A stretch of 64,000 nucleotides of DNA, taken from Ferruginibacter lapsinanis. GTDB lineage: Bacteria > Bacteroidota > Bacteroidia > Chitinophagales > Chitinophagaceae. The stretch is taken from assembly GCF_020783315.1 (NCBI RefSeq), contig NZ_CP086063.1:1302001-1366000 (forward strand), given 5' to 3'. Numbering within the stretch: position 1 is the stretch's first letter; each line of letters starts with the position of its first letter. Below are positions 16,296 through 22,987 of the stretch, piece after piece. Below the pieces are notes generated by a model that saw only the letters and a list, made by a program, of their open reading frames with translations, did no database searches and was not told the DNA's origin. The translations under genes were made by a program, and so were the position numbers.

Positions 16296-17810
16296 CTAAA
16301 TAGTGTTCAACATTTTTTGCGTTGCCTTAATCGCTGCAATTGTCTGATCCGAATCCAATCCTCTCGTTTTAAATTCTCTTCCCTTTAAATTCCATGTAAT
16401 GATCGTTTCACACAACGCATCTGTTTTACCTCCCGGCGGAATGCGTACAACGTAATCCGTGAGCAAAGGCAATTCTAAATCTTTTTTTGCATACACTTTT
16501 TTAAGTGCATTCATAAAAGCATCGTATTGTCCATCACCTTCAGCACTTGCTTCATGCAAACCATTGTCTTCAAATTTTATTTTGATAGTAGCATATGGTT
16601 TTAAATCATTCGATACAGTTAGTATATATTTTTCTACTTTAACTTTTTCAACTAGAGTAGCACCATCCAATACATCTGACAAAATATAGGGAAGATCTGC
16701 TTGCGTAACCGTTTCTTTTCTGTCACCTAATTCAATGATACGCTGCGTTACCTTTTTTAGGTCTTCGTCAGATAATTGTATACCGAGCTGTTGTAAATTA
16801 TTTTCAATATTTGCTTTGCCGGATGTTTTTCCTAAAGCGTATTTTCTTTGTCTACCGAAACGTTCAGGCATTAACTCGTTAAAGTATAATTGATTTTTTT
16901 TATCGCCATCGGCGTGAATACCTGCAGTTTGAGTAAATACATTTTCTCCAACGATTGGTTTGTTCACAGATATTCTGAAACCTGAAAAGTTCTCTACGAG
17001 TTTACTCACAGAGTGCAAAGATTTTTCTTCAACACCGGTTGTTACATCTTTTTGATAATCGTTCAACACAGCAATAACGCTTGCTAGTGGAGCATTACCT
17101 GCTCTTTCACCCATACCATTTACGGTAAGATGAAGACCATGAGCGCCTGCTTTTACCGCTTCCAAAACATTTGCAACACTGAGGTCATAATCATTGTGTG
17201 CATGAAAATCAAAATGTATAGATGGATATTTTTTTACTATCGCAGAAATGTATTCAAATGTTTCGGAAGGAATCAATACGCCGAGCGTATCCGGTAATAA
17301 AATTCTTTTAACAGGTTGTGTAGATAAAAAATCCAGGTATTGAAAGACATACTCCCTAGAGTTGCGCATACCATTACTCCAGTCTTCTAAATAAACATTG
17401 CATTGCAAACCTTTGCTGTTTGCTAATGCGATCACTTTTGCAACATCACTAAAATGTTGTTCCGGTGTTTTCTTTAATTGATGTGTAAGATGGTTTAAAG
17501 AACCTTTGGTTAAAAGGTTCATTACTTTTGCTCCGGCGTCAATCATCCAGTTGACGGATGTTTCGCCATCAACAAAAGTCAAGACTTCAACTTTATCTAA
17601 TAGCCCTTGTTTATCTGCCCACGCAGTAATTTTTTTAACAGCATCCAGTTCGCCTTCAGAAACTCTAGCAGAAGCGATCTCAATTCTGTCAACCTTTACT
17701 TCAGTCAACAGCAATTGTGCGATCGTTAATTTTTCTGACGATGAAAAGGATACACCACTTGTTTGTTCTCCATCACGGAGAGTGGTGTCCATTATTTGAA
17801 TCTGTCTCAT
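16296..17810 (-). CDS. cimA: (R)-citramalate synthase, CimA (Leptospira type); annotators may call it 2-isopropylmalate synthase
   Basis: Condenses acetyl-CoA with pyruvate to (R)-citramalate, the first step of threonine-independent isoleucine synthesis. The 504 residues give a TIM-barrel HMGL-like domain (DTTLRDGEQ at 8-16, HAHNDYDLSVAN, NGMGERAGN) and a C-terminal LeuA_dimer regulatory domain (EGDGQYDAFMNAL, VRIPPGGKTDAL). The call over LeuA rests on resemblance to Leptospira interrogans CimA (GEQTSGVSFSSSEKL, ASARVSEGEL, NVYLEDWSNG) and on hydrophobic pocket residues. Leu77, Leu100 and Tyr140 fall at the positions reported to select pyruvate (Leu81, Leu104, Tyr144 there, from memory). Neighbouring leuCD and leuB can process citramalate. 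No separate leuA is in the window. Confidence 0.8.
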   Translation of the reverse strand: MRQIQIMDTTLRDGEQTSGVSFSSSEKLTIAQLLLTEVKVDRIEIASARVSEGELDAVKKITAWADKQGLLDKVEVLTFVDGETSVNWMIDAGAKVMNLLTKGSLNHLTHQLKKTPEQHFSDVAKVIALANSKGLQCNVYLEDWSNGMRNSREYVFQYLDFLSTQPVKRILLPDTLGVLIPSETFEYISAIVKKYPSIHFDFHAHNDYDLSVANVLEAVKAGAHGLHLTVNGMGERAGNAPLASVIAVLNDYQKDVTTGVEEKSLHSVSKLVENFSGFRISVNKPIVGENVFTQTAGIHADGDKKNQLYFNELMPERFGRQRKYALGKTSGKANIENNLQQLGIQLSDEDLKKVTQRIIELGDRKETVTQADLPYILSDVLDGATLVEKVKVEKYILTVSNDLKPYATIKIKFEDNGLHEASAEGDGQYDAFMNALKKVYAKKDLELPLLTDYVVRIPPGGKTDALCETIITWNLKGREFKTRGLDSDQTIAAIKATQKMLNTI

Positions 17811-17819
17811 TATTGGTGG

Positions 17820-17885
17820 TTAAGCTTAAGGCCTAAAGCTAAAAGCTGAAAGCTTTGTGCCTTCTGCTTTTAGCCTTGAGCTTAA
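17820..17885. repeat. Imperfect inverted repeat in the cimA-leuD spacer
   Basis: Arms 17820-17839 and 17866-17885 are complementary at 17 of 20 positions and enclose AAGCT-rich sequence. The right arm runs into the leuD stop codon. It is a hairpin of the same AGCT-rich style as the neighbouring spacers but not the same 22-bp element. Confidence 0.6.
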
Positions 17886-18478
17886 TATAGACTTTTATCT
17901 GCGAATTCTTTTATCTCCTCTTTCATGGCTTGTAAATAATCGATATCATCGAAGCCATTGGTTAAATTATGTTTCTTATAGGTGTTGATCGCAAAACCTT
18001 CACTTTCGCCTGTTGCAACGATCGTAACTTTTTGCGCAGGTAAATCAACTTCAATTTCTGCTTTTGGATCAGCTTCAATTGCTCTGAAAATTTTATCTAA
18101 AAATTCAGGACTAACTGTTACCGGTAAAATACCAATGTTCAATGAGTTCCCTTTGAAGATATCTGCAAAGAAGCTTGATATTACACAACGGAAACCATAG
18201 TCATAAATAGCCCATGCAGCATGCTCACGGCTGCTACCGCTACCAAAGTTTTTACCACCTACTAAAATTTTACCGGAGTAGATAGGGTTGTTCAACACGA
18301 AATCTTTTTTCGGCGTATCGTCACCGTTATAACGCCAGTCTCTGAAAAGATTATCACCAAAACCTTCACGTTTGGTAGCTTTTAAAAATCTTGCAGGAAT
18401 AATTTGATCTGTATCTACGTTCTCAATTGGTAAAGGAACTGCTGTTGAGCGTAGTACTGTGAATTTATCGTAAGCCAT
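17882..18478 (-). CDS. leuD: 3-isopropylmalate dehydratase small subunit
   Basis: Swivel-domain subunit of the LeuCD hydro-lyase, which isomerises 2- to 3-isopropylmalate and, in the citramalate path, (R)-citramalate to 3-methylmalate. The 198 residues show [14 protein letters not shown], the signature [32 protein letters not shown] and the [10 protein letters not shown]-terminus, all standard. It starts at ATG 18478. A four-helix-bundle gene separates it from its partner leuC, an unusual interruption since the two are normally adjacent. Confidence 0.97.
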   Translation of the reverse strand: MAYDKFTVLRSTAVPLPIENVDTDQIIPARFLKATKREGFGDNLFRDWRYNGDDTPKKDFVLNNPIYSGKILVGGKNFGSGSSREHAAWAIYDYGFRCVISSFFADIFKGNSLNIGILPVTVSPEFLDKIFRAIEADPKAEIEVDLPAQKVTIVATGESEGFAINTYKKHNLTNGFDDIDYLQAMKEEIKEFADKSLY

Positions 18479-18490
18479 AATTTTGCTTTT

Positions 18491-18512
18491 GGCTGCAGCT
18501 TTTGGCTACAGC
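18491..18512. repeat. 22-bp GGCTnCAGC element between leuD and the four-helix gene
   Basis: Two half-sites, GGCTGCAGC and GGCTACAGC, are separated by four T residues. This is the reference copy for the family, with two close copies in the leuB-cimA spacer. Confidence 0.7.
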
Positions 18513-18516
18513 GTGT

Positions 18517-18888
18517 TTACATTTTATTGTTAATGTCTTTTAATATTTTTTGTCTTAAGGCAAAGAGTAATTTTTTTATTGAAATTATTTTGCTGTTCAA
18601 GGTTAAATATTTCTCTTCACTAATATATTTCAAGTCTTTACTTAATTCTAATTGATAATCTACTTCCGTTGCTGAACCTAATGCTATATCAATAAATCTT
18701 GTAAAATCTTTTTCACTTGTTTTTGATGACCCTTCAGCAAAATTTGTTGGTATTGAAGCACTTGACCTTCTGATCTGTGACGTCAATCCGAATTTTTCTT
18801 CGTTTGGAAAGTCTTTCGTTAACAAATAAATTTCCAAAACCAACTTATGACTTAGTTGCCATGCTTCGTACTTTCTGAAGTCTCTCAT
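18517..18888 (-). CDS. Four-helix-bundle protein (23S rRNA intervening-sequence/S23 family)
   Basis: The 123 residues match the S23/IVS protein family: an opening with WQLSHKLVLEIYLLT, then the signature FGLTSQIRRSSASIPTNFAEG, SEKDFTRFIDIALGSATEVDYQLELS and a final amphipathic helix. Family members were first found in 23S rRNA intervening sequences and form pentameric four-helix bundles. Their function is unknown, though some help diversity-generating retroelements. No rRNA, reverse transcriptase or template repeat is nearby. It interrupts leuC-leuD, is flanked by GGCTnCAGC-type repeats on both sides and starts at ATG 18888. Insertion as a cassette is inferred. Confidence 0.9.
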   Translation of the reverse strand: MRDFRKYEAWQLSHKLVLEIYLLTKDFPNEEKFGLTSQIRRSSASIPTNFAEGSSKTSEKDFTRFIDIALGSATEVDYQLELSKDLKYISEEKYLTLNSKIISIKKLLFALRQKILKDINNKM

Positions 18889-18914
18889 CTTTTTGACTGA
18901 GGTCTTTCTTTAGT

Positions 18915-18987
18915 GGCTTCGGTTTGATTAATTTTATTATTTTCTTTAATTAGTATTCTCTTCTAGCCGCAGCCGTTTGCCGAAGCC
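18915..18987. repeat. Inverted GGCTTCGG / CCGAAGCC pair between the four-helix gene and leuC
   Basis: Perfect 8-bp arms (18915-18922 and 18980-18987) enclose AT-rich sequence. The region 18965-18987 on the minus strand is a diverged relative of the 22-bp element (14 of 22 matches), so this copy is uncertain. Confidence 0.45.
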
Positions 18988-18993
18988 AAAGCC

Positions 18994-20391
18994 TTACACA
19001 AGCAACTCCCTCGGATCAGTTACAACACCAGTTACAGCAGCTGCAGCAGCCACATAAGGGCTAGCCAACAATGTGCGGCTATTAGGGCCTTGACGACCTT
19101 CGAAATTTCTGTTGCTGGTGCTCACCGCATATTTTCCGGCAGGAACCTTATCATCGTTCATCGCCAAACAAGCTGAACAACCTGGTTGACGTAATTCAAA
19201 ACCAGCTGCATTCAAAATATCTAAAATGCCTTCTTCTTTAATTTGAGATTCCACAACATGAGAACCAGGAACCAACCATGCAGTGATGTTATCTGCTTTT
19301 TTTCTTCCTTTTACGATTGATGCAAAAGCTCTGAAATCTTCAATGCGTCCGTTGGTACAACTTCCCAAGAAAACGTAATCGATTTTTTTACCAAGGATAG
19401 ATTCATCTTCATGAAAACCCATGTACTCCAACGATTTTTTGTAAGAAGCAGCACCATCCTGTACATCAGCAGCCATTGGAATATGTTTGCTGATACCCGT
19501 TCCTAAACCTGGGTTAGTACCGTAAGTAATTTGCGGTTCAATATCTGCAGCATTATAGGTTAATTCGTAATCAAATGTTGCATCAGCATCTGTTTTCAAA
19601 GTTTTCCAATAAGCTAAAGCTTTATCCCATGCTTCACCTTTTGGTGCAAGATCTTTTCCTTTTAAATAATTGAAAGTGGTTTCGTCAGGAGCGATCATAC
19701 CGCCACGGGCACCCATTTCAATTGATAAATTACAAACAGTCATTCTTCCTTCCATGCTCATTTTCTCAAAAACCTCTCCGGCAAATTCGATGAAATAACC
19801 GGTAGCCCCACTTGCACTGATCTGAGATAATATATATAAAGGAACATCTTTTGGTAAAACACCTTTTCCTAAACTACCGTTGATGGTTATACGCATTTTT
19901 TTAGGTTTCGGCTGCATAATACATTGAGAAGACAATACCATCTCAACTTCTGAAGTACCTATACCAAAAGCGATACAACCAAATGCACCATGAGTAGAAG
20001 TGTGTGAGTCACCACAAACGATGGTCATACCCGGAAGAGTGATACCGTTTTCAGGTCCAACTACGTGTACAATACCGTTTTTAGGATTTCCTAAGCCCCA
20101 ATGTGAGATGCCATATTTAGCAGAATTTTTTTCCAAAGCATTCAACTGATTGGCAGATAACGGGTCTTTTACCGGTAAATGCTGGTTGATTGTCGGAGTA
20201 TTATGATCAGCAGTTGCGAATGTACGCTCAGGGAACATTACACCAAGGCCTCTGCTTTCCAATCCAACAAAAGCCACCGGACTTGTTACTTCATGAATAA
20301 AATGGCGGTCGATCAGAAATACATCCGGACCATCTTCAATTTTGCGGACAACGTGGGCATCCCAAACTTTGTCGAATAAAGTACTACTCAT
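18994..20391 (-). CDS. leuC: 3-isopropylmalate dehydratase large subunit
   Basis: Aconitase-family [4Fe-4S] subunit of LeuCD. The 465 residues contain the opening [38 protein letters not shown], the cluster Cys in GSCTNGR and the CxxC pair in [10 protein letters not shown], and [11 protein letters not shown] near the C-terminus. All cluster ligands are present. It is the first gene of the leu/cim operon. It starts at ATG 20391, opposite a LysR regulator, with a TATATTTG -7 box at 20465-20472 and a LysR-type box further upstream. Confidence 0.98.
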   Translation of the reverse strand: MSSTLFDKVWDAHVVRKIEDGPDVFLIDRHFIHEVTSPVAFVGLESRGLGVMFPERTFATADHNTPTINQHLPVKDPLSANQLNALEKNSAKYGISHWGLGNPKNGIVHVVGPENGITLPGMTIVCGDSHTSTHGAFGCIAFGIGTSEVEMVLSSQCIMQPKPKKMRITINGSLGKGVLPKDVPLYILSQISASGATGYFIEFAGEVFEKMSMEGRMTVCNLSIEMGARGGMIAPDETTFNYLKGKDLAPKGEAWDKALAYWKTLKTDADATFDYELTYNAADIEPQITYGTNPGLGTGISKHIPMAADVQDGAASYKKSLEYMGFHEDESILGKKIDYVFLGSCTNGRIEDFRAFASIVKGRKKADNITAWLVPGSHVVESQIKEEGILDILNAAGFELRQPGCSACLAMNDDKVPAGKYAVSTSNRNFEGRQGPNSRTLLASPYVAAAAAVTGVVTDPRELLV

Positions 20392-20464
20392 AATTTTTGT
20401 ATTAGGGGTGTCAAATTTAGCGATTAAACCAGCAATTACATAATATCAATCGCCAATTAGAGCA

Positions 20465-20472
20465 CAAATATA
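20465..20472 (-). promoter_or_regulatory. -7 box of the leuC operon promoter
   Basis: The minus strand reads TATATTTG, matching TAnnTTTG. A start near 20459 would give a leader of about 70 nt before leuC. Confidence 0.5.
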
Positions 20473-20482
20473 TTTTAATTCC

Positions 20483-20490
20483 TAAATTTG
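20483..20490 (+). promoter_or_regulatory. -7 box of the LysR regulator promoter
   Basis: TAAATTTG matches TAnnTTTG on the plus strand. The predicted start near 20496 lies about 40 nt before the regulator's ATG and just before the LysR-type box. Confidence 0.45.
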
Positions 20491-20506
20491 TAAAACCGTA
20501 TTTTTC

Positions 20507-20523
20507 TATCGTTATCATTGATA
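20507..20523. promoter_or_regulatory. LysR-type operator (ATC-N9-GAT) in the leuC/lysR divergent region
   Basis: TATC and GATA arms enclose nine bases, satisfying the T-N11-A rule of LysR binding sites. The centre at 20515 is about 55 bp upstream of the predicted leuC start and about 20 bp downstream of the regulator's own predicted start. This fits activation of leuC and autorepression. Confidence 0.5.
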
Positions 20524-20536
20524 AAACCGATTGATC

Positions 20537-21412
20537 ATGGAGCTTCGACAACTTAGATATTTTATCCGTTCAGCAGAACTGCTCAATTTTACTGAGGCTG
20601 CAGGTACATTGTATATCAGTCAGAGTACTTTATCGCAGCAGATCAAGCAGTTAGAGGACGAATTGGGGATTCCCTTATTTGACAGGATCGGGAAACGGGT
20701 ACATTTAACTGAAGCAGGTAATTTATTTTTGCCCTATGCCCGACAATCATTGGTGGATGCAGAAAGCGGTAGGTTCGTAATTGATGATTTGAAAGGATTA
20801 AAAATAGGCGAACTTAGAATAGGTGTTACATACGGGTTATCAGCAGTACTAACCCCAGTGTTGTTGCAGTTTTCCGAACTATATCCCGACATTAAGATCA
20901 TCGTTGAATTTGGTACTTCAGAAGATATGCTGGATAAATTGAAGTCAACAAAAGTTGACTTTCTTCTTTCTTTTCTTGAATTGCAGGATAATGAAAAATT
21001 TATTTCTCAACGATTATATGATTCGCCTTTGGCATTAGCGGTACATCCGTCCAATATTCTATCAAAGAAAGCCTCTATCAACATAAAAGACCTAAAGGAC
21101 ATTCCGTTGGTACTTCCTTCCACGGGTTTTCATACCCGACATTTTCTCAATGAAGCTTTGGCGAAAAACAATATTCAGCCAAATATAAAAATGGAATTAA
21201 ATGATATTAATGTATTGCTCCAATTGGTTGAAACAGGTAACTGGTGCACTGTCATGACTGTTGCTGCTGTAAAAGGCAGGCACACATTGAAGGCCATTCC
21301 TGTTAAAGGTTTGAATATTGTAAGCCAGGCTTCTATTACTTGGCCGAAAGAGAGCTATCGAAAAAAAGCAGCGTTGGTGTTTACGGAGATGATCAAAAAG
21401 CAGATGAAATAA
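20537..21412 (+). CDS. LysR-family transcriptional regulator, probable regulator of the leu/cim operon
   Basis: The N-terminal winged helix (MELRQLRYFIRSAELLNFTEAAGTLYISQSTLSQQIKQLEDELG) is canonical, and a periplasmic-binding-like effector domain begins near residue 88 (GELRIGVTYG). I chose ATG 20537 (291 residues) over an in-frame TTG at 20531 because LysR proteins typically start at this point. Divergent placement next to leuC and the T-N11-A box between them suggest it controls branched-chain synthesis, as LeuO/IlvY-type regulators do elsewhere. The ligand cannot be read from sequence. Confidence 0.93.
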   Translation: MELRQLRYFIRSAELLNFTEAAGTLYISQSTLSQQIKQLEDELGIPLFDRIGKRVHLTEAGNLFLPYARQSLVDAESGRFVIDDLKGLKIGELRIGVTYGLSAVLTPVLLQFSELYPDIKIIVEFGTSEDMLDKLKSTKVDFLLSFLELQDNEKFISQRLYDSPLALAVHPSNILSKKASINIKDLKDIPLVLPSTGFHTRHFLNEALAKNNIQPNIKMELNDINVLLQLVETGNWCTVMTVAAVKGRHTLKAIPVKGLNIVSQASITWPKESYRKKAALVFTEMIKKQMK

Positions 21413-21485
21413 TTTAATATAATATTTTTTTGTACAGTATAAGATATTAATTATCTTGAAATATAATCTAATATCTTAAAATTTC

Positions 21486-22193
21486 ATGAAACTAGTATAC
21501 TTTACATTTTTACTTTCCATCTTCATAAGTCCATTTAAGTTAATTGGTCAAACTCCCAATTATATCAATCTCGATACTTCTAATTGCAAATTCCATAGTA
21601 GAAAAGTAAATCCAAGAATAGAGAAAGATTTTAAAGCATTGAAAAGTGCTGAAAAATATATTATTTCAATTGTAGGTAGGTCGGTTGCGAAAAACATTTG
21701 GTTTGACTGTTCACTTTCTACTAAAGTAATAATTCCACGATATTCTTCTAAACCAAAAGAATACAGAGGATTAGGTGTAGATACCTGTTATGAACTTTAT
21801 TACTATGTTTTAGACAAGAAGAGAGTAATTGGAAATTTCGACTTATCAATTGATAGTTCTGGAGGTTTAGTAAGAAGTGAGTTTGGTTGTCCAATAGGTA
21901 CTCGTCCAGCATTAATCAGAGGATTTAAAAAACATTTTGAGGGGAATTTAAAATTTAGTTTGGATATGGCTATAAAATTAGGTAGACAAAAAGGATTTGA
22001 ATTTGAGCCAACTCTCGAATGTCAATTAGAAAGTATATTTAGCTCATCAAAACAAACTAAAGAATATGTTGGGATTCAATATTATTGGAGATTTTTTGAA
22101 GTCAAAAATGGAGGCGATATAGGAATTTTAGAAATAGATGCACAGAATGGAGAAATTATTAAAGAGGAGTATAGCCCGAGAATGCCTCAATAA
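21486..22193 (+). CDS. Secreted hypothetical protein
   Basis: The 235-residue precursor begins with a signal peptide (VYFTFLLSIFISPFKLIGQ). The body has scattered Cys residues at FDCS, DTCYELYYY, GCPIG and ECQ, and a PepSY-like tail (YYWRFFEV...DIGILEIDAQNGEIIKEE). That last stretch is the strand-turn seen in many peptidase-propeptide-like domains, but similarity is weak. I do not recognise the family. It sits in an AT-rich accessory patch between the LysR gene and the RAYT unit, with no operon partner. Start at ATG 21486. Confidence 0.65.
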   Translation: MKLVYFTFLLSIFISPFKLIGQTPNYINLDTSNCKFHSRKVNPRIEKDFKALKSAEKYIISIVGRSVAKNIWFDCSLSTKVIIPRYSSKPKEYRGLGVDTCYELYYYVLDKKRVIGNFDLSIDSSGGLVRSEFGCPIGTRPALIRGFKKHFEGNLKFSLDMAIKLGRQKGFEFEPTLECQLESIFSSSKQTKEYVGIQYYWRFFEVKNGGDIGILEIDAQNGEIIKEEYSPRMPQ

Positions 22194-22226
22194 ATATAAT
22201 TGAGTGTATCTAATAGTTTTTTAATC

Positions 22227-22871
22227 TGGCAAAGGCCCATAGGGCCAATATTTTGGTAGAAGAAGTTTTGTAAAATCTTATTGAGCCCCGAAGGGGCGAC
22301 ATTTTAATCAATCCTGTTATGGCTAATACATATTCGCAAGTTTTTATTCACGCTGTTTTTTCTGTAAAAGGTAGAGAAAATTTAATTGCATGTAATTGGC
22401 GAGATGATTTACATAAATATATTTCGGGCATTATCACAGGCAATGGTGCTAAGTCTTTAGCTGTAGGTGGTTGGATAGATCATGTACATATTTTTTTCGG
22501 CTTGCCGATGACAACAACCATTGCTGATTTTATGAGTATTGTAAAAGCAAATAGTAGTAAATGGATTAATGAAAAGCAGTTTGTAAAAGGAAAATTTCAA
22601 TGGCAATCTGGTTATGGTGCATTTTCACATTCAAAAAGTCAAAGAGATGTAGTTATAAATTACATTATGACTCAAGAAGAACATCATAAAGTCAAAACAT
22701 TTAGCGACGAATACATAAAAATGTTAAACGATTTTGAAGTAGAATACAACGATAAATATATCTTTGAGTTTTATGATTAACATTAGAGGGGGTTTAAAAA
22801 TGTCGCTCCTACAGAGCTTAGAATCATGTTAAATATTTCTACCAAATTATCGGCCATACTGGCCTTGGCAA
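22227..22871. mobile_element. RAYT/REP-type unit: Y1 transposase gene between hairpin-bearing inverted repeats
   Basis: Arms of about 75-80 bp (22227-22307 and 22794-22871) are imperfect inverted repeats of each other. Each holds two small palindromes. On the left these are GGCCCATAGGGCC (22234-22246) and GCCCCGAAGGGGC (22285-22297). On the right they are GCTCCTACAGAGC (22805-22817) and GGCCATACTGGCC (22852-22864). Between the palindromes both arms carry TTTGGTAGAA, and GCGACATTTT borders the inner palindrome. GTAG beside a palindrome is typical of REP sequences recognised by RAYT transposases. The arms frame the 22319-22780 gene. Confidence 0.75.
22319..22780 (+). CDS. Y1/HUH transposase of the IS200/RAYT type
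   Basis: The 153 residues show the Y1_Tnp core: FIHAVFSVKGRENLI, the HUH metal motif in GGWIDHVHIFFGLP (His-Val-His), IVKANSSKWINE, the FQWQSGYGAFSHSKSQ strand and a helix with VINYIMTQEEHHK holding the likely catalytic Tyr. HUH transposases nick and join single-stranded DNA at hairpin ends. Length, lone occurrence and REP-like flanks favour a RAYT, which mobilises or maintains REP hairpins, over an autonomous IS200. There is no TnpB. All catalytic residues look intact. Start at ATG 22319. Confidence 0.9.
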   Translation: MANTYSQVFIHAVFSVKGRENLIACNWRDDLHKYISGIITGNGAKSLAVGGWIDHVHIFFGLPMTTTIADFMSIVKANSSKWINEKQFVKGKFQWQSGYGAFSHSKSQRDVVINYIMTQEEHHKVKTFSDEYIKMLNDFEVEYNDKYIFEFYD

Positions 22872-22987
22872 CTTAAATATTTGTATTTCTAAAATTATAT
22901 ACTGTCAAAAATATTCATGTAGCATAAAATTATTATCTTACAATAACCTTCCTATGATTGATTGTTAGGCTTTTTAATAACATCATC

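Noticed and set aside
16296-17810. 2-isopropylmalate synthase (LeuA) as the product name
   Set aside because: The sequence is closer to citramalate synthase in its opening and pocket residues. Kept as an alternative in the feature entry.
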